From contig NC_056743.1 in NCBI RefSeq assembly GCF_019279795.1, forward strand, positions 633,480,658-633,544,657: a stretch of 64,000 nucleotides of DNA. Reading direction: 5' to 3'. The notes under the pieces were generated by a model. It saw only the letters and a list, made by a program, of their open reading frames with translations. It did not search any database and had not been told where the DNA came from. The position numbers and the translations under genes are program-made. Below, piece by piece: positions 53,355-64,000 of this stretch; the first letter of the stretch is position 1, and every line of letters starts with the position of its first letter. The stretch comes from Protopterus annectens (lineage: Eukaryota; Chordata; Ceratodontiformes; Protopteridae).

Positions 53355-54300
53355 CATCCAGCTCTGTTAACTGGATTGCATACCTGCATACTTTTGTGTA
53401 AGCAGTATGCCACCATGCCTACATGTAAAAAATACATTTTTATATAAAATACATTTTTTCATTTGGCCAGAAGATCAAGTGACACCTGCAAAGCAGAGAC
53501 ACATATTGTAGGTTCTTATGTTGAACTTGTAATAACATTACTGATCATTTCCAGAAGTAATCCTTTATGAACTGTATGAAAATAGAGCAGCATACTAATT
53601 ATTACCCTCACCCTATACAGAATGATCCACTGGAGAAGTAATGTTTTATCTCTCACATGGTCAACATTAAATAATCAAAACTTAAAATTACAAAAATGTG
53701 TTCTGTATTTTTTGTAGTCAAACAAAAGGTGTAGCTTATGTGCCTGTAAATCAGAAAAATTAATTTAATTTCCAAAATCTAAACTGTTTAATTTAGTTAT
53801 AATTTCTGATATTATACTAACCTTATAGATGCTAAACTTTATTGTTTGATCTTTTATAATCTAAAAGGTCATTTATTCTTGAGTAGGAGTGGTCTTGCTT
53901 CAAAGTGTATAAGCTAAAATCTGTAAAAATGTGCACTAATTTAAGATATATTTGTGATAAAAAGTATCTCACCTCTTTATTTACAATATTTTGGCTACTG
54001 TGCATACAAACTTTCAATTAACAATACTGTCACCAGCTTAAGAAGAAAGGCAACCAAAGACCTTTTGAGATAACCCCGATCTTTCCTCATAAGCAAGACT
54101 AATAATTTAGTACATGAACAGCCACTGGCTACAGACTCATAAAACACTAACTAGTTCCAAAATTAAAACAAATGCAAAGTATTGCTGTTGCATACTAAAA
54201 GAGGACAGATAGTTATTCGGTTAAAAAAGCTACAACAGTTTTTTTCTCACTTGCTGTGTGAATGCACTTGAAACATCTAAAACTGATAGTGTGCAGAAGA
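53353..54300. other. no recognisable feature
   Basis: AT-rich sequence without coding features. Confidence 0.45.
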
Positions 54301-54329
54301 TTTTATATTTTTATTATTATTATTATGAA

Positions 54330-56450
54330 CTCGGGCTCAGTCTGCTCCCCTACCCTACTCCCAATTCCCATCCATCCCCTCGTACTCTACATTTATACTT
54401 CCATAGCATCACGCAGATATTCCTCAAACCAATACCATCATTTCCCTCCAGAAGAAATACAATCAATAGAATTGCTGCCAATAGTATCCCCACTCCTGTT
54501 TAACACCCAAAACTCTCTCTCAAACTGTCTTAATCCTTGGTCCCTACAACTATGAAATTAAATCTCTACAACCAACCCAGTACTCTCCTAATGTTTTTTA
54601 ATCTTAATTTACAAAACGAGATAAAACCCAAGTTGAAAAAGATGCTCTTAACTATTTTACTATTCCTCCTTAATCGACTAGCCTTTATCATCAATTATCA
54701 CATCCACCTCATTCAAATACTTAGGATTTCAACCAATGCTCACAAAGAATATCAACATCATCCTGTCTTTCTACATAACACCCTATCTCTACAAACAAAC
54801 CATATCTGACTTAGTTATCTAAAAATATCTCAAAACTAAGTATCCAAATTAATGATCAAATACCAAACCAAGACCAAAATATAACTGGGAAGATGCTTTC
54901 CTCTGTAAAATATCAATTCAAAAAATTAGTGGAGATACTCACCCCTACCCAGGTCTCACTGTTAATAAAACCATCACTTCCAACCCCAAAGTATACCTGT
55001 AACTTAATACATCTAAGCAAAAAGCAGTACCCAAACTCATCTTACTGAATATGATTCTAAGACTTATGTGCAGTAAAATCCATGACATACATGCCTACCT
55101 TACAACATACACTTCTGATGTAGTCATAGGTACTGAAACCTGGTTAAAAAAGAAACAAAGGATAACAAGATCACCCCCCAGATGAAATGTACTCAGACAA
55201 GACAGACAAAACAAGTGTGCAGGTGGTGTAGCGATCATTTATAAAAATTCCCTAACCGCCGCCTTACTTCCATAGGAAATATCCACATTTAACAATGCTA
55301 TACTTCTAATGTTGTTGTGTCTTTCGGCTTTTCCTGGTTAGGGGTCAGTCAGTGGAACTCGGGATTTGGCAGTAGATTTTTTACATGCTGGCTTGCCAGT
55401 CCTAACGCACAACCCTCAATGAAGGAAATGATACCATCATGCATGTCACCACACAGAGAGAGGTCTCTGAATCGAGGCAGGCAACGTCTAACTGTGGTGA
55501 AGCGGTTTCCGCAGCACCACCACTGCAGCAATACTAATAAAATCAACAATAGGAAAACTATATGTTTAACAGCAATTTGTATACCTGCAGGGAATAACAT
55601 TGCTACTGCTGAAGGCATCCTGCATTGGATATCCCAACACATTAACAATGAAATTATAATTCTTGGTGACTAAAATATATAGACTGGCAATCATAAATTC
55701 CACTACCCCCATTGAATCCATAAACTTGTTCAACTTCAGACAGTTAAATACCACACCTACTAGAATGAAAAAACTTCAGGGAGACACTCAACATTAAACC
55801 AGATTCTCATTAACAAATCAAATTGTCAAAAGTAGGTTGCCTGTTAGATAGCATAAGTGACCAGCTACCAACATATCCTATTAGAACTCACCATAACCTA
55901 GATAAACATATTATGTATAATCAAATATGAAATACAACCAATTTCAGAAAAGATATTTTCAATGAAACACTAAAGCAATATAACTGGAATGTACTTAGAA
56001 CAATGCCACTTGATATGTTCTAGCACCAGTATGTAATAAAACAGTAAAGTCTAACCCTGCACCATGGCTGACAAAAGAAACAAAAAAAATCAAAACAAAA
56101 AGGGATAAAGTCTGGAAAATGGCAGAAAAATAGAACTCAAAATGCCTTCCAGCAATTTAGACATCTTAGAAACCTTGCAAATCTCCACGTCAAACAGGAT
56201 AAGCAAAGATGCTATGCCAGCCTACAAGACAAACATAAAAAGAAAACAAAACATTTTTGGTCATCACTAAATAAATTACTCCACCCTGGCAATACCACGA
56301 CTACCTCTCCAAAAATAGATAATACAACAGTCTCTATCCCCAGACAGTTTAATTCCTTCTTTATACAATCAAAATTATCTATCTTAGATGGTAATACATC
56401 TGCCCCCATCTCTCTACCCCTATCCAATCAAAACCACTGACAGTTCTTCG
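54330..56450 (+). pseudogene. LINE endonuclease half (L2-like), RT missing
   Basis: Plus-strand remains of a LINE ORF2 N-terminal half. At about 55060-55160: KIHDIHAYLTTYTSDVVIGT then ETWL, as in the APE-type endonuclease, where E is catalytic. At about 55215: CAGGVAIIYKNSL. After a SINE insertion: INNRKTICLTAICIPAGN and EIIILGD with the Asp of the G-D-F-N motif (55655-55673). Further on, FQQFRHLRNLANLHVKQDKQ and KKTKHFWSSLNKLL (about 56145-56285) match the linker before RT domains. The RT itself is absent. Many stops. Part of 54330-55000 may be ORF1 or UTR. Confidence 0.6.
55316..55535 (-). mobile_element. V-SINE (DANA-like) copy, minus strand
   Basis: The plus strand shows TGTCTTTCGGCTTTTCCTGG then TTAGGGGTC, the complement of the GACCCCTAACCAGGAAAAGCC tail present at 28.9 kb. 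The body aligns with that copy (GAAGG...GGTTGTGC and CTACTGCCAA words). It interrupts the LINE endonuclease; joining its flanks restores the protein order. Confidence 0.7.
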
Positions 56451-57328
56451 ATTTTATTTGAGTACCTACCTCATTCATAATGAAGTTGATGTTAAATACC
56501 TGTATTACTTATATGTTGGGGTAAAATACTTGCGCCACCATTAATTAATAAGCTACAGTAACTTTGAACCATTATTTTGAGGAATTATTTTACATCAAAA
56601 ATATAAAAATGTATATACTATCAAAAAAGCAAGTATGAAGCAATTTAACAAACAGCCCACAGTCTAAACACAGTAGTATCCTCTGGAGTGGGTATTACTG
56701 TGGACATAATATACTTCCACAGGTGTGAAGTTAGGCCTCACAACATTCTTGGGTGGATGTTATTTCTTCAATAACACCCACTTGAGGGGCATTATTTTTT
56801 TTTGTATTTTTGTTTTTCTTCTCTGTGCATTCCAAAGACATGCATCTGGAGGGTTTCTCCTCGGGCCTCCGCTGAATATAGAATATATATGAATAGGCTC
56901 TGTCCTAGTCAGACTTTCCCATTCAATAAATGTTAAATAAACAAATTAGCTTCTGGAGGATACACGTGTAAGGGTAGAACATGTTACACATATGTCAAGA
57001 AATACATTGCTTATTTCATCATAGCAATCTCTAGTAGGAAATGACCATCTAATAAATATATAGAGTTTTAAGGTCTGTGTAATCTGTTCAACCATGCTTA
57101 TTAGTTGTTTTTTGCTCTGAGATATAATGAACTGCAAAATGATACTCTTCTAGTTTTAAATTTTCTTATTTAAGTTACTTCTCGATAGTCATTTAAATGC
57201 ATACAAGTCCTCACTATGCCTTAAATAAGTATAAAATAGTAAGCACAAAATGGTGATCTACTTTATTTCCTGAAATTTAAAAAAATGTTTGCTAAAAGAA
57301 ATATTTGTTATCCACCCCTTCTCCCAAT
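56451..57328. other. no recognisable feature
   Basis: AT-rich sequence; nothing identified. Confidence 0.45.
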
Positions 57329-57637
57329 GCATAGCTCTCAACTGTCCAGATTTTCACAGAATGTCCAGATTTTTACCTTATATTTTTGGTCTGTTCCTCA
57401 TAAAATTTGTGGTTTTCTGGAAAATCATTGCGGACCAAAGTCACTAAATATTTACATACATTGGAGTTTGAGACTCCATATTCTTCAGAAAATGCATGCT
57501 AATGCAAACCTGTTATCCTGTCTACATTTTAAGTCTTTAAGAAGACTATTTAAAAATTGCCCCTATTTTTGGGCCTTTGTTCATCCCAATATTTTTGGCT
57601 TTGTCCAGATTTCTTGAGCTACAGGTTGACAGTCTGC
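57329..57637. mobile_element. MITE-like element related to 45.8 kb
   Basis: Starts GCATAGCTCTCAACTGTCC. The interior repeats ATGTCCAGATTTTT and TGTCCAGATTTCTT words and the far end shows a degenerate complement (GTTGACAGTCTGC). Relationship to 45847-46188 rests on the CTCTCAACTGTCC start and the repeated GTCC word. Confidence 0.4.
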
Positions 57638-58838
57638 TCCACTGCCATTTCCCTGCCTCTATACATTTTTTCCACTTGAAAGTGGTCAGGTAAAAACAAT
57701 ACTGTCTCAGTTTACTTTACACAGGAGATACTATGCTCACCTTAAAGCCTTTCTGTATGTTAATTGTCTGGAGAGTGTATGCATTGTCTGGATAGTGTAC
57801 ACATTTTTATTGCAATCAGACTGGTATAATTTAATAGGCAAAGTTTTATTTAAAGCTAGTATCTAGGAGTAGTTTGCTAATGCTTCCATAATGCAAACAT
57901 CATCACTATCAACTCCCTTTTTCCCATTTTTTTACATGGGGTCAGGTTATTGTGTTAACTGTCACCATCTCTTTCAATTCAATGCCACACTCCTGCCTCC
58001 TTTCACACTCATGCTTGACTGTTGCAGATCTTCTCACACAATCCATCTGCCTCTTTGCTGGACATCTTTACTAGAAAGGCTCACCCAGACTCTGCTACAC
58101 GTTGCCGTGAGGGAAAAGTTAGTTTGCTTTTTATTTGTTGTATTACTTTATTGCCTTTTTCTATTTTGAATACTGTGATTCATTGTATTTACCTTGTGTT
58201 TTACTTGTATTCTGCTTTTAGCTGCAGATTAAAACTTGAAAAGAGACCACAGCTATGTCTCTTGTGAGTCAGGCAGAAATTAATCCCCCCCCCCACCCGG
58301 GTACTGTAGTGTTCTTAAACAGCACTGTCTTTCTAGTTGTCTTCCCCTTATGTTAATTTGACCATATATCTCATTTCTTCTCAGTTTTACTGGCTTGTGT
58401 GAGTAAGCACAAAAATTACCATTTTGTGAAATCACTCCCCTTCAAATATTTAAATTTATTGGCCATCCTACTGTATTCCATAGTACCAGAATACAAAAGT
58501 GGCCACACCCTTTCAATCTATCTTGCTGTTTTAAAAATAGTGACTCTTCACTAAAACTTAACTTTTTAGACAGGTAAAACTTAAGTTACCTGCTTTCACA
58601 TCTAACTCCTCTAGTGCACACTGCAATGTTTAGAATAAACCATTTTTTTCATTTTACCTTTAAGCATCCCTGTGACTAGCACTTGCTTTAAAACCTGCTG
58701 GAAAGCACTAGAAAGTCTTAAACTGTTCCAAACACTCAACTCTCCTTGTTAATAAGGAGAAATTAATCATAGGCACTAAACAGCCTATAATTGCAAAGTA
58801 CCTTTCTAAGGTAAGAGAAAACAGCTCTTGTACTTTAC
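57638..58838. other. no recognisable feature
   Basis: Unassigned; includes a run of C at 58286-58294 and short chance frames. Confidence 0.4.
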
Positions 58839-58864
58839 AAAAAAAAAAAAAAAAAAAAAAAAAA
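58839..58864. repeat. poly(A) run
   Basis: About 26 A directly before the CR1 ORF1 start. It could be the tail of an older insertion or a slippage tract. Confidence 0.9.
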
Positions 58865-58878
58865 GCACCAAACCAGGC

Positions 58879-59756
58879 ATGTCCAAGGGTCAGCTTCCGG
58901 TGATTTCTCCTGTCCACCTGGTGAATCCGGGCATACTGGGGCAATGTAGCAATTGCCTCATGTACACAGACAACCCTCTCCTCCTACCAACAACACTACA
59001 ACCTGCGAGAGATGCACTTACAAAGCCAAACTGGAAGCAAAGCTCTCTCTACCCAATATTGTGCTAGACAGTCAAGAGGAGAAGGATAACACTTGCACTA
59101 TACCTCAAGTAACCCACAGCCCTTCTAAACCCACACCAACAGCACCCACACATAGCAACACTAAACTCACATATGTGGAGGCCCTTAATATTAACCTGCC
59201 CAAACAACAAGGACCTCCGAAACTGAAATGCAAACACCAATCACGACCAAAGTGTCATACAGCTCACAATACCAGTGTGCCATCCAACAACAGCCCCTAA
59301 GGCAAGACATAAGTGACTCTATAGTCAGGCACACTGATGTCCCACTCACCAGGCTGAACAAGGAGAAAATTACAGTCAGCTGCCTGTCAGGTGCCAGGAT
59401 CTGCCAAATAATGCATGCACTCAAGTCACTCCACAACAAGTACAAATGTGACTGTCATTGTCCATGTTGGAGTGAATGTCTTGAGACATACCTCTCTGGA
59501 CTACATGAAAAGAGACATTGAAGAACTCTCGGATCAAGTGGCCCATGTAGGTATGACCCTAGTCCTGAGTAGCATCCTGCTTTTGCCCAGAATTATACCA
59601 CAGTATAAAGACAAAATGACTGAGTTTCTGGTGTCATTCAAAGGGGATCAAGTATCAGTCTGCCTGGGATTACATGATCAACAGACCATGATGCTTTGCC
59701 AGAGATGGGCTGCACCTGTCGCCCCTGGCATTTTGGTTACTGGCTTATCCCTATAG
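58879..59756 (+). pseudogene. CR1 ORF1 with SGNH esterase domain
   Basis: Starts MSKGQLPVISPVHLVNPG. A Cys-pair region follows (GQCSNC and, after a frameshift, CERCTYKAKLEAKLSLP), a zinc-finger-like element found in CR1 ORF1. The esterase domain is at about 59310-59740: DSIVRHTDVPLTRLNKEKIT holds the D-S nucleophile of block I, TVIVHVGVNVLR is block III with Val for the Asp of G-V-N-D, and FARDGLHLSPL is block V with Asp and His intact (about 59697-59729). Esterase-type ORF1 is known for CR1. At least three frameshifts break the frame. Confidence 0.8.
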
Positions 59757-59815
59757 TGCCTTTTTTAGGCAAAGGTCAAAGGACAAAACCACCACCATAA
59801 CAGGTACAAGCATGC

Positions 59816-60468
59816 AAAATCTGATGGTAATGCTACTCAATGCTAGAAGTCTAAACCTCAAAATGCACTCTCTCCAGTCACTCCTAAAAATGGAGAACAT
59901 TGATATCTGTGCCGTAACTTAGACCTGGTTCAAGGCTCTAGACAGCACCCCTGCAATACCAGGCTACAACTCTTACCACACTATTTGTCCACCAAACCAG
60001 GACCGAAACACTAAAGGTGGAGGAGTGTCCATATTCACCAAGGATATTCACAGCACTAGGCTAGTTGCCCAACACAATGCATCTGAAATTCTCTAGGTGC
60101 AATTCACACTAGGTAAGACTGCAATCCAAATTGTAGCGTGCTACAGATCCCCCACCATGCCCCAAGATTCTCACTACACCTTTCTAAACATACTGGAAAA
60201 TATTAAGATACAACCAAACACCTTAATACTGGGTTAATTCAACTACCCTGTCATTAACTGTGAAAACTACTCATGTACCAACATATTTGCCCAACGGTTC
60301 TTGGAATTCATAAACTCCAACGCCGTGGATCAACTAATCCTTAGTCCTACCAGGGGCTCCAGTATCCTAGACCTGGTCATTACCAACATGGGAAATTGAT
60401 GCTCCACACCTATGGTCACCCCCTTCTTGGTCAGGTCTGACCATAAGCTAATTACCCAGATATAGGGT
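59816..60468 (+). pseudogene. CR1 ORF2 APE endonuclease
   Basis: Endonuclease domain that nicks the target DNA: LLNARSLNLKMHSLQSLL, ENIDICAVT, a stop where Glu is expected, TWFKALD, then GGGVSIFTKDIHSTRL, IQIVACYRSPTMPQD, NTLILG with a stop in place of the Asp of G-D-F-N, FNYPVINCE, SSILDLVITNMGN and VRSDHKLITQI (S-D-H block complete). The two catalytic residues therefore appear as stops; it is inactive. Insertion of the CR1 tail pair follows directly. Confidence 0.88.
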
Positions 60469-60710
60469 CATAGGTTCATACTAGGCTATCTGCCCTGGGG
60501 TAATTATAAGCCTAGCCCGATTCTGTATGGCTTACGCCACCCCTTGATTTGAGTATACCGTGCCCTTTTTAAGGTTTAGTTTATAGGTTCATAGGTTCAT
60601 ACTAGGCTATCTGCCCTGGGGCAATTATAAGCCTAGCCCAATTCTGTATGGCTTATGCCACCCCTTGATTTGAGTATACTGTGCCCTTTTTAAGGTTTAG
60701 TTTATAGGTG
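60469..60710 (-). repeat. inverted, tandemly duplicated CR1 3' tail
   Basis: Two units of about 120 bp, 60469-60589 and 60590-60708, almost identical, each a minus-strand CR1 3' end: starting with ATAGGTTCATACTAGGC, then TTATAAGCCTAGCCC, TACGCCACCCC or TATGCCACCCC, and TGCCCTTTTTAAGG. Ultra-short CR1 insertions, apparently tandem, inside the larger plus-strand CR1. Confidence 0.85.
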
Positions 60711-62884
60711 ACACCCTTGACATCCACATCATACCTCCACCCGCCCAGTAAGGAAACCTCCATAAAAAACTTTTCCAAAGCCAACTTTATGCTACTGAAG
60801 TCAGAAGTGACAAACTTCATGACACCCATGCAGATGGGAATTGAAAGTTCGACTGCTGAATCCTACACTAAGGCACTGAACGAGCACATCCACTTGTGCA
60901 TAAATCGTGCCATCCCCAATAGAACCAAGACGCTCTCCTCCAAAAAGAGGAAGCTAATCTGGTGGTCCCTTGCCATAAGCAAACTTTACAACAAAAGAAA
61001 GAAACTGTTGCAGAAAAGAGGAAAATCCCAGGATGCAAAAAAACTCCCCTATCAGCCTCAGTAAGAAGCTGAGATCCCTCCTAAAATCCTCCAAAGCTAG
61101 GTATGAAAATAAAGTTGTCAAAGAGTCCAAAGACAAGCACAAGGCATTCTATAGCTATGTCAAGAATCTAAATGGCAATGCTCAGATCTGCTCTGAGCTA
61201 CAACAGAATGGCATTAAATATACTGATCCTAAAGATATTGCCAATATCCTGGCAGATCGATTCAGAGCAAACTTCACCCACTTCTCATCCCCTAAAGGGC
61301 CCATCTCAAGACCAAAAGATTGCCAAATTCCAGTAATAATGGCCACACAGGTAAAAATGCACTCTCCAAAGCTAAAAATACAGCATCCATGGGAACAGAC
61401 GACAAACCAGGCTGTGTACTACATGAATTACAAAATGAACTGGCACCTCACCTAAGTGTCATGTTTAATCATAGCCTCACCTTAGGCTTCATGCCCACTG
61501 AGTGGTGCACAGCTACAGTTATCCCACTCCACAAGGGGGGATACACCTTGGATCCTGAGAACTAGCGACACATCAGTCTGATAAGCCTGATCTGTAAGGA
61601 CATGAAATGTATTATCATGGAACTTATAAACAAAGACATTGGCAACTTTCAAACACTGGACCTCACAAAGTTTGGGTTCGTGAAGGGCCAATCTTGTCTC
61701 CTGAACCTAATTGACTTCTTTGAATCAGTCTCCAGAGCCATGGACAAGGGTAAGGTAGTCCACATAGCCTGTCTGGACCTCACCAAGGCCTTTGACACCA
61801 CCCCCCACTCTGAAATCATCGATAAACTTACTAAGCTGGGCATTAATCCCTGTTACTCGATGGGTTGCCAAATGGCTTACTGACAGAATCAACACTGTAA
61901 AAGTAGCCAACTCCAAATTCAGCTCCAGACAAGTGACTTGTGGAGTATCTCAGGGTTCATTCCTGGGACCGCTCTTGTTTGGCATCTACTTCTCTGAAGT
62001 ACAGGCCAACACTAAGGGACTCTGGCTAACAAAGTTCACAGATGACTGCAAACTGGGAGCCATTATCAAATCCTCAACCGATGTGGATATTCTACAAAAG
62101 GGCCTTAGAGAAACAGATGCTTGGTGCCAGAGCCATGGGCTCAAGGTCAATGCCAAGAAATGTATAGTTATTCCTTTTGGGAAAAAACATACACCCATGA
62201 ATTACCACATAGGTGGCAGTACACTAAACACTGAAAGTGTGATAACAGACTTGGAGACATAGGTGGACAGTGGTCTCACCTTCGATAACAACATCGCCAC
62301 AACCATCAGGAAATCCTTCTGTGTGGCACACCTCATCACTAAGGGCTTTTCATCAAGAAAAAAGAAGGTCATTGTCCCACTGTACTCATCCCTCATTAGA
62401 CCCATTATAGAATACAACACCCCGTTTGTTATGTATCTCTCAAGACATCTGCAACAACTGGAAACGTCACAGAAATACCTCACAAAAAGAATCACAGGCC
62501 AAAAGTACATGCCCTATGCTGACCGTCTAAAATAAACTCCACCTATACTCTGTCACATATCCTTTACTCAGAGGTGATCTCTGCTTAACATACAAGGCCA
62601 TGTCAAACCCAGAGCGGTTGGACATGCTGCACTTAAAGAAATCCCAATCCCTCAGAGGCACATACTCCAGGGATCTAAACCTTGTTATCACAATCAACAA
62701 AACATGTGGGAGGGATAGGTTCCTGACCCAGAGACTCCCCAGACTCTGGAATAGACTGCTCATACATGTCAAGCAGAGCACCTCTTTGGCCCTCTTCAAA
62801 AGGAACCTTGATGATTGGATGGGAGATAGGAAATTCTCTCCAGGGATCACATTAGTCACCCTACTACACAGAGGTCCAGGGAAG
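60711..62884 (+). pseudogene. CR1 ORF2 reverse transcriptase
   Basis: Continues from the endonuclease. Linker: KKRKLIWWSLAISKLYNKRK and LLKSSKARYENKVVKE. RT: MPTEWCTATVIPLHKGG, SLISLICKDMKCIIMEL, FGFVKGQSCLLNLIDFFE, CLDLTKAFDTTPHSEI, a VSQGSFLGPLLFGIYF block and an intact catalytic FTDDCKLGAII box (about 62035). The C-terminal part has LYSSLIRPIIEYNTPFVMYL and YLTKRITGQ, and ends about 62884. Frameshifts at about 61040, 61350, 61860 and stops at 61564, 62261 and 62533 disable it. Confidence 0.9.
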
Positions 62885-62999
62885 TAAATACTGTGGGAAG
62901 AAATAGCCAGGGAATTGTTATGGCTAGGCTTGTATAGGCCCTAGGGCCGATAACCTAGTAGCAACCTATGAAACTATAAAACTATTCTTGTTTCCTCTT

Positions 63000-63640
63000 A
63001 CCATCTTCCTGTCTATCCCAAATCATCCTCACCAGATTGTCTTCTGCTTTTCTGCACATGTCCGAGCCACTGTAATCTGTTCTCTTTGATCTTTTCTGCA
63101 ACTGGAGCGACTTTGGCTTCTATTCTTATATCCTCATTTCTTTATCTGTCCCACAGTGTGCATCCTACCACCCATCTCAAGCACATCATCTGCATCACCT
63201 TTAGCTTCCTCATCTGCTCTGCCTTTATGGCCCAGGTTTCTATACCATAGATTATTATTGGTAGCACCACTGTCTTGTATACCTTACTTTCCAGATTCTT
63301 CATCATTCTTTTGTCTTTTAATACACCTGAGAATCTGTCAGTTGGCTGCAGTCCCTCTCATTCTAGCTTTGACCTCCTCATTCAGACTTCTCCTCAACCT
63401 CCACTCCCAGATACTTGAAGCTGTTAATATGTTCCTCTATCTTCCCTTCTATCTCTGTTCTCAGCTTCTTCTGATTTCTCCCATTTGCTCTCTTTACTGT
63501 TGTCTTATCTGAACTCTCTTTCATCCCATGTCCCTTCAGTTTTTCTGCAATTCCCCTGTTCTTTGCTGAAGTTCTTGCTCAGTCTCTGCCTGCAATGCCA
63601 CATTGTCTGCATACAGCTACTTTGTTGATCTGTCACCTCC
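63000..63640 (-). pseudogene. second LINE type, RT C-terminal fragment (RTE-like)
   Basis: On the minus strand: KLYADNVALQAETEQELQQ near 63600, in the position of a Y-A-D-D-x-x-L catalytic box with the second Asp changed to Asn. Then VYKTVVLPIIIYGIETWAIK (about 63285), LKVMQMMCLRWVVGCTLWD, RNEDIRIEAKVAPVAEKIKE and NRLQWLGHVQ. This string (Y-G-x-E-T-W, R-W-x-x-G, R-N-E, R-L-x-W-x-G-H-V) is the standard C-terminus of RTE-like LINEs. At least one stop and two frameshifts. Confidence 0.75.
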
Positions 63641-64000
63641 GTAATGGAAAAACTACTGGCTAAAGGCACTACTACAGTTCATTATTTTTTACTAAACATA
63701 CATCGTAATACAGCAGACGATTTGCTGAAGTATCAGACTGAAAGTAAGAGATTGTTACTTGGATGGAAAGGAAGCTTTAGAAATGTTATCAACTTCTCAC
63801 ATGTTCTGTGCCAAATTAGAAACATTTTACATGGAAGCACTTACAGTTGTTGTTTCTAAATCCCAAAGCTGTATAGATAGATATATAAATAGACAAATAC
63901 TTTTTATTGAAATTCCTAGCTAATGTCAAAGGGATTAAAATGGTAGTGCAGGTAACTGAACGCATATATTTTGGAATAGTCACACACTGTTCTACTAGGG
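63641..64000. other. no recognisable feature
   Basis: Right edge of the window. A 71-codon frame at 63644-63859 has no features I recognise. Confidence 0.4.

Larger units (their letters stand above)
58865..62985 (+). mobile_element. CR1-type LINE, copy 4, near full length
   Basis: About 4.1 kb with ORF1, endonuclease, RT and 3' UTR in order, interrupted only by a 240-bp insertion at 60469-60710. The 3' UTR has GGCTAGGCTTGTATAGGCCC and ends in degenerate CCTATGAA/ACTATAAA tail repeats (62966-62985). Confidence 0.9.

Noticed and set aside
55349..55648. 99-codon minus-strand frame
   Set aside because: It lies mostly across the V-SINE insertion and is not a protein gene.

Overview
This is a eukaryotic, almost certainly vertebrate, intergenic window. 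It holds no host protein-coding gene that I can recognise and is mostly retroelement debris. The evidence is the mix of families: CR1-type LINEs with an 8-bp tail repeat of the CCTATGAA type, Neptune-like Penelope elements (PLEs) with GIY-YIG endonucleases, a Ngaro/DIRS-order tyrosine-recombinase retrotransposon, a Ty3/gypsy element, V-SINE (DANA-like) SINEs, a Harbinger transposase and long AC/TA microsatellites. Abundant CR1, PLE and V-SINE in a gene desert fits a large-genome vertebrate such as a lungfish or amphibian, but the species is a guess. There is one assembly gap, 7860-8359 (500 N).

Layout. 1-6.4 kb: a foldback element with a 9-bp target duplication (1096-1359), a ~793-bp direct repeat (1553-2345 and 4715-5517) bracketing a PLE fragment that is itself interrupted by a CR1 copy, and a second foldback element (6060-6396). 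8.5-9.4 kb: an isolated LTR, related to another at 39.2-39.9 kb. 9.4-14.0 kb: the best PLE, minus strand, with two direct terminal repeats and an inverted partial copy at its head. 14.4-16.5 kb: CR1, minus strand. 16.8-21.5 kb: a decayed but nearly complete Ngaro element (gag, RT-RNase H, tyrosine recombinase, SGNH hydrolase). 22.4-23.7 kb: an old LINE. 28.2-32.0 kb: four foldback elements separated by TA arrays, plus SINEs. 32.5-39.2 kb: a gypsy element carrying a CR1 insertion, which in turn carries a 0.93-kb palindrome array. 46.3-50.0 kb: two rearranged PLE loci. 51.1-52.2 kb: Harbinger transposase pseudogene. 54.3-56.4 kb: LINE endonuclease half with a V-SINE inside. 58.9-63.0 kb: the most complete CR1 (ORF1 esterase, endonuclease, RT), with a short inverted, tandemly duplicated CR1 tail inside. 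63.0-63.6 kb: a second LINE type.

All coding regions found are broken by stops or frameshifts, so nothing here is likely to move by itself. Two SINE copies end in the CR1 3' tail, which suggests mobilisation by CR1. The most unusual signal is a set of six foldback elements (1.1, 6.1, 28.3, 29.2, 29.6 and 31.4 kb). Five share an internal GC-rich core but have unrelated terminal arms; two have clear 9-bp target duplications like Mutator elements, and the last four sit beside TA arrays. The second is the hierarchical palindrome array at 34.6-35.5 kb.
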